In this document: positions 26,261 to 34,082 of the stretch, piece after piece
Numbering within the stretch: position 1 is the stretch's first letter
Layout of the letters: every line of letters starts with the position of its first letter
Assembly: GCA_020832375.1 (NCBI GenBank)
Contig: JAFIEW010000023.1
Span: 1 to 42,433 of the forward strand
DNA length: 42,433 nt
Direction of reading: 5' to 3'
Origin: Cyclobacteriaceae bacterium
GTDB lineage: Bacteria; Bacteroidota; Bacteroidia; Cytophagales; Cyclobacteriaceae
The notes under the pieces: model-generated
Database searches by the model: none
What the model saw: only the letters and a program-made list of their open reading frames with translations
Told to the model about the DNA's origin: nothing
Position numbers and translations under genes: made by a program

Positions 26261-28465
26261 ATGTCTTTGATGGCGCTAGTTGTTTTATTTTGGAGTTGTG
26301 ATAGCAAGCCTAATCGCTCTGAATATGAGGCTGAAAAGTTAACAATAGTAGATGTGTTTATTGGAACTGGTGGTCATGGACATACCTACCCAGGTGCTAC
26401 TTGGCCTTTCGGCATGGTGCAACTCAGCCCCGACAATGGCACTGAGGGTTGGGATTGGTCCTCAGGCTACCACTACTCAGACTCCGTCATTGCTGGGTTT
26501 AGTCATACTCATCTTTCAGGTACTGGTATAGGCGATTATGCAGATATTTCTTTTATGCCTTTTGATCGCCAAAGAGAAAACCTGCCATCTCCAGCACCTT
26601 TTTTACATGAAAATGAAATTGCGCATCCCGGCTATTATTCTGTTAGGTTAGATAACCAAATTCAAGCTGAGTTGACAACAGGAAAACGAGTAGGTATTCA
26701 TCGCTATACCTTTCCGCAAGATACTGAATGGGCTATTTCTGTTGATTTGGGATTTAATATTAATTGGGATAAGCCCACTGAAACATATTTGGAAACACCT
26801 GAAGCAGGAGTCTTGCAAGGGTATCGGTATTCGACGGGTTGGGCGAAAGATCAAAGAGTTTATTTTTATGCTAAGTTTAATGAAGCTTTTTCATCTGCAG
26901 ATCTATGGCAAGCTGGAGAGCCCCTTAAATTTGACAGTGTTGCCAAAGGAGATAGTTTGCAGGTGGTGCTGAGTGGGTTTCAACAAGAAGTAAATGAACT
27001 CCAAGTCATCGTTGGACTATCGTCTGTTTCAATTGAAAATGCAAAACTAAACCTTGATGCCGAGTTTCAGGGATTTGACTTTGATGGGTATAAGGAAAAG
27101 GCCAATAAAGCATGGGAAAACGAATTTACTCGAATTCAATTTGAAGGCATCACACCACAAATAGACACCATTTTTTATACCGCCTTATATCACAGTTTGG
27201 TTGCGCCAAATTTACATGCTGATGTAGATGGAAGGTTCAAAGGAGCAGATGGAAAAATTCATGAAACTAAAGAAAGAGATCGCTATACTGTTTTTTCACT
27301 CTGGGATACTTTTAGAGCACTTCATCCCTTGTATACGCTAATTCACAAAGAAAAAAACCTAGACTTTTTATATAGCATGCTTGCTTTTTATGAAGAGTAT
27401 GGGCTATTACCGGTTTGGGATCTCTCTGCCAATGAAACCAATACAATGACCGGATATCATGCTATACCTATTATTGCTGATGCCATCTTAAAGGGGCAAT
27501 TAAATGAGGATGTCGAAGTATTTTATGAAGCAATGTTAGCAAGTGCCGCACAAGATATTAGAGGTACTGATCTTTATAGAGAATATGGTTATATTCCTGC
27601 TGATTTGCACGGCTGGTCGGTTACAAAAACATTGGAATATGCTTTTGATGATTGGTGTATATCCCAAGTAGCTAAAAAGCTAGGAGATGAAAGTAATTTT
27701 CAGAAATTTGCCCATCGCTCACAAAATTATCGAAATTTATTTCATCCGGAGTCTGGGTTCATGCGGGCAAAAAATAGTAATGGCGATTGGGTAGAACCAT
27801 TCGATCCATTTTATAGTGAGCATGGTTTTGAAGGTATGTATGTGGAAGGAACAGCATGGCAGCACACTTGGTTCGTACCTCATGATGTGAAAGGACTAAT
27901 TGACCTATATGGTGGACAAGATGAATTCATTCAGATGTTAGATTCTACTTTTGAGGTAAGTTCAAAGATGAGAGGTGAAAATGTATCAGCAGATATTTCA
28001 GGCATGATTGGTCAGTATGCCCATGGAAATGAACCAAGTCACCATATCCCCTATATGTTTGCGCAAGCTGCTAGACCCGACAGAACACAATATAGAGTGA
28101 GGCAAATAATGGATAGCCTTTATACAACAGGACCCAACGGCTTACCCGGTAATGAGGATTGTGGTCAAATGTCAGCATGGTATGTATTAAGTGCCATTGG
28201 GATTTATCCGGTTAATCCTGCTTCAGGAATTTATATTATAGGAAGTCCAATTTGTAAAGAGGCAGAGGTAAAACTTTCTAATGGTAATGTTTTACAAATT
28301 ATAGCAAGAAATAACTCAAAGGATAGATCCTACATAAAAGAGGTCAAGTGGAATGGGGAGATTTTAACTGATTTTCAGATTTCACATCAACAAATAAGTA
28401 AAGGCGGAGTGCTAGAGTTTACCATGAGTGAAAAGCCGGTTTTGAAAGACTCATCAATAGATTAA
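26261..28465 (+). CDS. GH92-family alpha-mannosidase, lipoprotein
   Basis: A protein of about 734 residues. I favour the ATG at 26261 (MSLMALVVLFWSC-DS, a compact lipoprotein signal) over the ATG at 26246, which would overlap the previous gene by 13 bp. GH92 signatures are DVFIGTGGHGHTYPGA and PFGMVQLSPDN at the N-terminus, SLWDTFRA, HGNEPSHHIPYMF and GNEDCGQMSAWYVLSAIG, which holds the catalytic Glu and Asp region. GH92 enzymes are calcium-dependent exo-alpha-mannosidases; some members act on mannose-1-phospho-mannose. The residues after Cys (DSKPNRS) lack the acidic surface signal, so the enzyme probably faces the periplasm and trims imported oligosaccharides. Confidence 0.95.
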   Translation: MSLMALVVLFWSCDSKPNRSEYEAEKLTIVDVFIGTGGHGHTYPGATWPFGMVQLSPDNGTEGWDWSSGYHYSDSVIAGFSHTHLSGTGIGDYADISFMPFDRQRENLPSPAPFLHENEIAHPGYYSVRLDNQIQAELTTGKRVGIHRYTFPQDTEWAISVDLGFNINWDKPTETYLETPEAGVLQGYRYSTGWAKDQRVYFYAKFNEAFSSADLWQAGEPLKFDSVAKGDSLQVVLSGFQQEVNELQVIVGLSSVSIENAKLNLDAEFQGFDFDGYKEKANKAWENEFTRIQFEGITPQIDTIFYTALYHSLVAPNLHADVDGRFKGADGKIHETKERDRYTVFSLWDTFRALHPLYTLIHKEKNLDFLYSMLAFYEEYGLLPVWDLSANETNTMTGYHAIPIIADAILKGQLNEDVEVFYEAMLASAAQDIRGTDLYREYGYIPADLHGWSVTKTLEYAFDDWCISQVAKKLGDESNFQKFAHRSQNYRNLFHPESGFMRAKNSNGDWVEPFDPFYSEHGFEGMYVEGTAWQHTWFVPHDVKGLIDLYGGQDEFIQMLDSTFEVSSKMRGENVSADISGMIGQYAHGNEPSHHIPYMFAQAARPDRTQYRVRQIMDSLYTTGPNGLPGNEDCGQMSAWYVLSAIGIYPVNPASGIYIIGSPICKEAEVKLSNGNVLQIIARNNSKDRSYIKEVKWNGEILTDFQISHQQISKGGVLEFTMSEKPVLKDSSID

Positions 28466-28519
28466 ACGAGATGGCTTAGAGCTATTGCAGGAATATTCAT
28501 TGTAAATTTAATAACAGTA

Positions 28520-29827
28520 TTGAAAGAACAGCGTACAAGAAATCCCGCCATAGATCAATTAAGAGCTATTGCTATATTAGGGATGCTTTTTTCAGGATTA
28601 ATACCTTTTGGTGTATTACCAGAGTTCATGTATCATGCTCAACTCCCGCCCCCAAAACATGAGTTTTCTCCTCACCTGAGTGGGTATACATGGGTAGACC
28701 TAGTTTTTCCACTTTTTATATTTGCAATGGCATATGCAGTGCCTTATAGCGTTAAAATATCCAAATCGACTATTTATCAGATTCCTGCAAGATATTTTGC
28801 TTTACTTACTTTTGCTTTTCTTTTTCAGCATTTTAAAGCCCATCAGATTCAAAATCCACCAGAAACCTTGCAATGGGTGTTTTCTCTTTTAGGCTTTGGA
28901 ATTATACTTGTTCTATATAGTAAAAAGTTTAACCAAATGCTTGGAGACTTTTATAAGCTCATCTTTTGGGCAATATTGCTTTTGAGCTTCTATTGGTTAT
29001 CGACTCAGTTTGAAATGATCAGTTTACAGAAAAGTGACCCGATAATTAAAGTTTTAGCTCATGTTTACCTCGCCTGTGCTCTCTTGCAAATCCTCGTTTT
29101 AAGGTGGGGGAGAAGTTACCCAATTTTAATATTTTCTCTCGTAGTGGCCGGATTTTTTATAAGTCGAGAATTTGGGTTGATAAATCCACCAACTATAAAT
29201 AGATTAATTCAACCAATTTTTGAATGGGGGTTTTTAGACTATTTGCTCATTGCTTTACCCGCTCTATATCTCGCCAACAAATTGAGTACTAATACAAAAA
29301 ACTTGTCCTTGCCTGTCGTTTTAAGTTTATTCTCGATTTTATTAATCGGCATTTGGATGTATGAGACTCCCTATTTTCTGTTTTTCACCTATACAATTAC
29401 TTTTTCTCTTTTGGTAATAAGTTATACAACTCAGTCAAAACCTTTGTTTTTAGCAGCCATCGGGATGTTTTTCGGTTACCTCTGTTACATTGGGGTAGAT
29501 GGCCAGATAAGCAAAGACCCCACTACTCTTTCGTATTGTTTGCATAGTTTATCACTCGCTATAATTTGTTTGGAGTTTTTTCGGGGAATGAATACACATT
29601 TCCATATCCCTACCCTTATTAACCAAACCGGACAAAACCCACTTTTAGCTTATATCCTATTTGCATTATTTCTTTGGCCACTATTGTCCTTATCTGGTTT
29701 GGAGGAATGGATCTTATCAGTCACGAACAGTCCCTATTTGGGAATTATGAGAGCCTTAATCTATACCTTATCGGTTGCTTTGATCGTAAAAAAAGCCACC
29801 CAAAATAATTGGTTTTTAAAAGCCTAA
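28520..29827 (+). CDS. DUF5009/NagX-like multi-pass membrane acyltransferase-related protein
   Basis: A 435-residue membrane protein with about 10-11 helices. The opening R-N-PAIDQLRAIAILGMLFSG, the loop MYHAQLPPPKHEFSP and GYTWVDLVFPLFIFAMAYAVP are those of DUF5009, a Bacteroidota relative of NagX and of heparan-alpha-glucosaminide N-acetyltransferase, which uses a His in that loop to move acetyl groups across the membrane. It starts at TTG (28520): the frame has no ATG between the upstream stop at 28463 and codon 21, which is already inside the first helix. As the last gene of the Sus operon it could acetylate glucosamine in the periplasm. Activity is inferred from family only. Confidence 0.82.
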   Translation: MKEQRTRNPAIDQLRAIAILGMLFSGLIPFGVLPEFMYHAQLPPPKHEFSPHLSGYTWVDLVFPLFIFAMAYAVPYSVKISKSTIYQIPARYFALLTFAFLFQHFKAHQIQNPPETLQWVFSLLGFGIILVLYSKKFNQMLGDFYKLIFWAILLLSFYWLSTQFEMISLQKSDPIIKVLAHVYLACALLQILVLRWGRSYPILIFSLVVAGFFISREFGLINPPTINRLIQPIFEWGFLDYLLIALPALYLANKLSTNTKNLSLPVVLSLFSILLIGIWMYETPYFLFFTYTITFSLLVISYTTQSKPLFLAAIGMFFGYLCYIGVDGQISKDPTTLSYCLHSLSLAIICLEFFRGMNTHFHIPTLINQTGQNPLLAYILFALFLWPLLSLSGLEEWILSVTNSPYLGIMRALIYTLSVALIVKKATQNNWFLKA

Positions 29828-30369
29828 AATATGGTCAGAATTTTTAATTATGTTAGGAAAATCGGTTGATCTTCGCTGGCTTTGCAGCTTCGAAATACAT
29901 CAAAAACAGATCCTCATCCAACAGATCGTACAACTAGGGCATTAGTAAGCCTTGAACAAACCGTATACAATACATTTGACGCTCTAGTATCTTAGAAGTT
30001 ACGGACAATTAACCCGAAAGGCCTTTCCAGACTTTTCCAGTCAAAAAAAGAACCGATTAACAGCAGTTGGTGTGATGGCAAGATAAAGCTAAACCTCATT
30101 TTTTAATGAACTTGCAAGAAAATTAAATACAGTCTATCATGGTATTTCTTTGACATGTCTCAATACAAGATTATCGAAAGGATGAGTTATGTACTGCCCG
30201 CATTAAAAAATACGCTTAAGAAAATGACCTTTATGCCACAAAGCGGTGAATAATTCAAAAAGACCGATGAAGACAAGCCCTAGTTAGCTATTATGGTGAC
30301 AATAATCAAACTTTTATTCATTACACTTTAATACATTGGCCGACTGCCATTCATAGAGTTTATGACCAA
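29828..30369. other. About 540 bp without a convincing gene
   Basis: Both strands are interrupted by stops. Short stretches look faintly coding but shift frame repeatedly (for example a 32-codon run from 30154 to 30252), which would fit an old decayed gene. I recognise no transposase or other family in it, and see no terminal repeats or RNA structure. Confidence 0.3.
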
Positions 30370-30400
30370 TTTGGATTCGCTAATTTAATTTGTATTTTTG
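30370..30400 (+). promoter_or_regulatory. Bacteroidota-type promoter
   Basis: TTTG (30370-30373), a 19-bp spacer and TATTTTTG (30393-30400) match the Bacteroidota -33/-7 consensus TTTG-N19-TAnnTTTG exactly. The start codon is 26 bp downstream. An inverted repeat TTGAAA-N4-TTTCAA (30398-30413) overlaps the -7 end and the expected start site and could bind a regulator. Confidence 0.72.
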
Positions 30401-30426
30401 AAAAATATTTCAAATTAAATACTTCT

Positions 30427-31098
30427 ATGAAAAAGCTATTATTTTTATCGTTTTCCCCATTGTTTGCCATCCTACTTTTCACTGCATGCTCTGATGATGA
30501 TGAGCCAAGCATCATATCAGGTGATATTACCTTCAATCAAGAAGAGGTACTTGGAATCGATTATGCTTACTACCAAGATTATGGCGACGAAAAAGAATTT
30601 TTTCTAATGGATCGGCCTATCAATTTAGCATTATTATTTGAAGCCGAGCTAAATGAAGATGAAGAATTGATTGAACAGTATTTGGATGAAATAAGAGGGG
30701 CTACGCTTCTTTTAATTAATTTGATCAATCCTACTTCCCTCTCAACTCCTAGTGCCACCTATCAAGTCATGAACTTTGATGAGTCGGAAACAGCTAACTC
30801 CCCTAACGCAATGGTTAATTTGACCTTTGGCTTTGACCCAGAAACAGATAGTGGCGATGAAGAGCTAGAAGGAATATCCGGCACATTGACCTATGATTAT
30901 GACCAAGTCAAAAGCGAACCACAATCTATGATAATCAATATTAGTCTTGAAGGTGGCAACGAGCTTCGAGGAGTTTACGAAGGGGATTTTGTAAACATTG
31001 ATGCATTCGAACAAAAGTGGATTGAAGAAAATGCACCTGATGCTAGAACATCAACATCGAAAATGAGACTTTCAGAATTGCTGTTAAAAAATCGATAG
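30427..31098 (+). CDS. Surface lipoprotein of unknown function
   Basis: A 223-residue protein not recognised as a known family. The signal peptide (about 1-20) ends in a lipobox with Cys followed by SDDDEPS, the acidic pattern that directs Bacteroidota lipoproteins to the outer surface. The mature part is acidic, rich in Asp/Glu and predicted mostly beta (SGTLTYDYDQVKSEPQSMIINISLEGGNELRGVY...), with a basic C-terminal tail (STSKMRLSELLLKNR). It is monocistronic, with its own strong promoter and a terminator. No catalytic motif is visible. Confidence 0.8.
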   Translation: MKKLLFLSFSPLFAILLFTACSDDDEPSIISGDITFNQEEVLGIDYAYYQDYGDEKEFFLMDRPINLALLFEAELNEDEELIEQYLDEIRGATLLLINLINPTSLSTPSATYQVMNFDESETANSPNAMVNLTFGFDPETDSGDEELEGISGTLTYDYDQVKSEPQSMIINISLEGGNELRGVYEGDFVNIDAFEQKWIEENAPDARTSTSKMRLSELLLKNR

Positions 31099-31121
31099 TC
31101 TCAAGGTTAAAATTCAAAGGC

Positions 31122-31159
31122 ATAACCCACTTATCGATCTGGTAGTGGGTTATTTTTTT
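31122..31159 (+). terminator. Rho-independent terminator of the orphan lipoprotein gene
   Basis: ATAACCCACT / AGTGGGTTAT (31122-31131 and 31144-31153) forms a perfect 10-bp stem with a 12-nt loop, followed directly by a run of seven T. It lies 24 bp after the stop codon. Confidence 0.85.
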
Positions 31160-31353
31160 GCACAATACAGATTTTCAAGCAACTGATGAGCATTTGTAAT
31201 GCATCATTTAATTTCAATGCCTGTACAGTCATTTTAGAAGTCTTAAATAGCTATTTAAGGCATCGCTATACTAAAATAACAGTTCGGTGATGTTTCAACC
31301 CTACCGCAAACTCATTGCTTACAGCCGAGCATCTTACCCCCTCATCCCACAAA

Positions 31354-31384
31354 AAAAGCTCTCCCAAACGATGAGAGAGCTTTT
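31354..31384 (-). terminator. Rho-independent terminator of the persulfide dioxygenase gene
   Basis: AAAAGCTCTC / GAGAGCTTTT (31354-31363 and 31375-31384). Read on the minus strand, the hairpin is followed by seven T (31357-31351). It lies about 50 bp beyond the stop codon of the minus-strand gene at 31433. Confidence 0.8.
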
Positions 31385-31432
31385 CCAGCTATGTCAATTG
31401 TATATTTTTATCTTTGCGATCTCGCAAATTGA

Positions 31433-32848
31433 TTAGGCATCAATGGTGCTAGGACATACATAATCTGTTTTCTTAGCTTCTGTTGCTTCTAGCGCTTTGA
31501 ATCCGCCGGCTACATCTACCAAATTGTGGTATCCACGTGCTTTCAAGATGGACATGGCGATCATAGATCGGTAGCCACCGGCACAATGTACAAAGTTGGT
31601 TGCTTCCTTGTCAAACTTCTCTAAATGCTCATTGATGAAATCAAGCGGTGCATTCACTGCACTTTCTAGTCGGTGAGAAAGGTATTCGGATGGCTTGCGC
31701 ACATCTACTACGCGTACATCACCACCAGCCATTTTAGAAGCAAGCTCTTCAGCACTTACCTGCTCTACGCTGTCCACTTCTTTGCCACTTGCTTTCCAAG
31801 CTGCAAATCCACCCTTTAAATAGCCAAGGCTGTTGTCATAACCTACCCTTGCAAGTCGGGTAATAGCCTCCTCTTCAAGGCCTTCTTCCGTCACCACTAC
31901 AATCGGCTGGTGAATATCAGTGATCAAAGCACCTACCCAAGGGGCAAACTGACCGTCAAGACCGATAAAGATTGACTGAGGAATAAAGCCTTTTTTGAAC
32001 TCGTCTTGATGGCGAGTATCCAATACTAAGGCACCTTCTGCACTTACCACCGCTTCTAATTGGTCAGGCGTTAGGCCTACTAAGCCTTGCTCTTTTACTT
32101 TATCGAAACTTTGGTAACCGCTTTTATTCATCGCTACATTAGCACCAAAGTATTGTGGAGGCGCAGTAAGACCAGCCGTTACTTCTTTGATAAATTCTTC
32201 TTTGGTCATATCGGCTCTCAAAGCATAGTTATTCGCTTTCTGATTGCCAAGGCTATCAGTAGTTTCTTTACTCATGTTTTTACCACATGCAGAACCTGCA
32301 CCGTGACCCGGATAAACGATCACATCGTCAGGTAAGGTCATGATCTTATTTCTAAGACTGTCGAAAAGGTGAGCGGCGAGATCATCTTGCGTCAAGTCGC
32401 TTTTTACTGCCAAGTCAGGTCTACCTACATCTCCTATGAATAAGGTATCGCCAGAATAGATGCTGTGCTCTTTACCATTATCGTCAAGTAGCAAATAGGT
32501 AGTAGACTCCATGGTGTGACCTGGGGTATGTAGCACTTTTATTTTCACATTTCCCAGCTCAAGAATTTCACCATCAGTGGCAATATGAGCATCGTAATTC
32601 TCAATTTTAGCATTGGGTCCAAATACAATTTTTGCACCTGTCTTCTCCGCCAAGTCAACGTGACCTGATACGAAGTCAGCATGAAAATGCGTCTCTAAAA
32701 CATACTTAATCTTTGCTCCGTCGGCTTTTGCTTTTTCAATGTAGGGTGCTGTTTCTCTCAATGGATCTACAATCGCCACCTCACCATTAGACTCGATATA
32801 GTAGGCACCTTGTGCCAAACATCCGGTATAAATCTGTTCTACTTTCAT
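31433..32848 (-). CDS. CstB-like persulfide dioxygenase/rhodanese fusion
   Basis: A 471-residue, three-domain protein. The metallo-beta-lactamase/ETHE1-type persulfide dioxygenase domain (about 1-245) has THFHADFVSGH (53-63), HTPGHT and YPGHGAGSACGK. A first rhodanese domain (about 260-355) lacks a catalytic Cys: VVVTEEGLEEEA stands where the Cys loop should be. A second rhodanese domain (about 365-465) has the intact loop VHCAGGYRS with Cys422. The order MBL, pseudorhodanese, rhodanese is that of CstB, which oxidises low-molecular-weight persulfides and forms thiosulfate during sulfide detoxification. It is cytoplasmic and monocistronic. The neighbours carry no sulfide:quinone reductase or CstR-like regulator. 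Confidence 0.88.
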   Translation of the reverse strand: MKVEQIYTGCLAQGAYYIESNGEVAIVDPLRETAPYIEKAKADGAKIKYVLETHFHADFVSGHVDLAEKTGAKIVFGPNAKIENYDAHIATDGEILELGNVKIKVLHTPGHTMESTTYLLLDDNGKEHSIYSGDTLFIGDVGRPDLAVKSDLTQDDLAAHLFDSLRNKIMTLPDDVIVYPGHGAGSACGKNMSKETTDSLGNQKANNYALRADMTKEEFIKEVTAGLTAPPQYFGANVAMNKSGYQSFDKVKEQGLVGLTPDQLEAVVSAEGALVLDTRHQDEFKKGFIPQSIFIGLDGQFAPWVGALITDIHQPIVVVTEEGLEEEAITRLARVGYDNSLGYLKGGFAAWKASGKEVDSVEQVSAEELASKMAGGDVRVVDVRKPSEYLSHRLESAVNAPLDFINEHLEKFDKEATNFVHCAGGYRSMIAMSILKARGYHNLVDVAGGFKALEATEAKKTDYVCPSTIDA

Positions 32849-32924
32849 CGTTTATATTTTTTGATTATTTGTTACTCTTTAAAAAACTATGATACAAAGG
32901 TGGAGAATTCAATTTTCATTTTCC

Positions 32925-32938
32925 GTGATTTTTATCAC
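32925..32938. promoter_or_regulatory. CRP/FNR-type palindrome upstream of the persulfide dioxygenase gene
   Basis: GTGATTTTTATCAC is a perfect GTGA-N6-TCAC palindrome, the core recognised by CRP/FNR-superfamily regulators. It lies 77-90 bp upstream of the start codon. Between it and the gene, the minus strand carries CACCTTTG (near 32898-32905), one mismatch from the TAnnTTTG -7 element, so the site would fall at a plausible activator distance. Confidence 0.5.
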
Positions 32939-33054
32939 CCATGCTCTACTTGATGTTCGCTGGCCCTTGGTTTGTAATTCATGAACGCAATATGCAGCAT
33001 GATACTGACACTTTCTGTGTGATTGATTACATAAGTAAATGTGTTCTCCTTTTT

Positions 33055-33071
33055 TTTGCGTGGGATGAGGA
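33055..33071 (+). repeat. Short intergenic motif TTTGCGTGGGATGAGGA, copy 1
   Basis: This 17-bp motif is identical to 39501-39517, and its core GTGGGATGAG recurs on the minus strand at 31341-31350. The two identical copies also share T-rich sequence on the left and a GCCTT about 15-20 bp to the right. It lies in the 350-bp gap between the divergent persulfide dioxygenase and DinB-like genes. Confidence 0.5.
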
Positions 33072-33198
33072 CAGTAGCTTGCCTTGAGTGATAATATGGA
33101 AATCGCTTACTGCATCTCCTCCCTATGCTGGGAAGTTTGAAGCCTTCTTACTATATTGATTACTCATTCAATGAAATTACTCCTCAAAATCACCAAAA

Positions 33199-33654
33199 AT
33201 GATCCATATCCTCGATCCAGAGAGCTTTCGTCCATTATTTGCTCAACTGCAAGAAGATACACCTGCCGCATGGGGTATCATGAAAGCGCACCATATGGTA
33301 GAACACCTCGCCTTTGCGATCATGGGCTCAAGTGGTAAAATACCTCTTAAGCTCTACATCCCCATAGAAAAGGCAGAAGCGATCAAACAATCAATCATAC
33401 ACGGCGACAAGGAAATTCCTATGGGAGTGAAAGCACCCATGCTGAGCGACAGCTTGCCAAAGCTCGTCACACCCAACCTCAATGCTGCCTTTCAATACCT
33501 TGAGCAGGAAATCGACTATTTCCAACAGTATTATCAAAAGCACCCCAACGAAAAGCCTAACCATCCTCTCATGGGACCACTATCTTATGATGAATGGGTG
33601 ATCTTTCACAACAAACATTTTAAGCATCACCTCAAGCAGTTTGGATTGGTTTGA
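33199..33654 (+). CDS. DinB/DUF1569-like small helical protein
   Basis: A 151-residue cytoplasmic protein. The pattern AAWGIMKAHHMVEHLAFAIMG near the N-terminus and the C-terminal HNKHFKHHLKQFGL place His residues where DinB-superfamily four-helix bundles bind a metal; DUF1569-type members share the W-x-M-x-x-H-x-x-H-L start. The biochemical role is unknown; relatives include thiol-dependent transferases. It is divergent from the persulfide dioxygenase. The family assignment rests on these motifs only and is moderate. Confidence 0.65.
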   Translation: MIHILDPESFRPLFAQLQEDTPAAWGIMKAHHMVEHLAFAIMGSSGKIPLKLYIPIEKAEAIKQSIIHGDKEIPMGVKAPMLSDSLPKLVTPNLNAAFQYLEQEIDYFQQYYQKHPNEKPNHPLMGPLSYDEWVIFHNKHFKHHLKQFGLV

Positions 33655-33702
33655 AGCGGTGAGCGGTGAGCGGTGAGCGGTGAGCGGTGAGCGGTGAGCG
33701 GT
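33655..33702 (+). repeat. Heptamer tandem repeat (GAGCGGT, six full copies plus a partial)
   Basis: AGCGGT followed by six perfect GAGCGGT units begins on the base after the stop codon of the DinB-like gene. The seven-base period means it can be read in all frames; on the minus strand it encodes SPLTAHR repeats within an open frame. I regard it as a simple-sequence array rather than coding. The 380 bp that follow to the SDR gene show no gene. Confidence 0.9.
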
Positions 33703-34082
33703 TAAAATAAATACTCTTGATGTGATATCCGCAAGCATTGCTGAATTTTTTGTAAGTTCTAAGGTTCTATCCATGGTGAGCATGGGGAAAGCCTAAGTCT
33801 GAATAGTAAGAACTAAATCAGCAGCCTAACAGGAAATCATCCCTGCAGCCTATTTTTAGCTTTTCAAAGAGCAAAAGTGACCATCTATTTTTTATCGCCT
33901 TGCTAAATCGTGTATTTAATTCTCAAGGCTCAGCATTTTGAACAATAAGCTTGCCTTCCATTTTCACCAACCGCATATCAAGTTTTTTATCAAAAATTTG
34001 CCGTTTCAATCGATTTCTCGTAGATTAAAACATATTAGGCATGCATACTAAAATTCAAACCATAAAACAAACAATCAATATC

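Noticed and set aside
33580-33783. Minus-strand frame encoding SPLTAHR repeats
   Set aside because: Produced by the GAGCGGT heptamer array reading through in all frames; no start context or conserved sequence.
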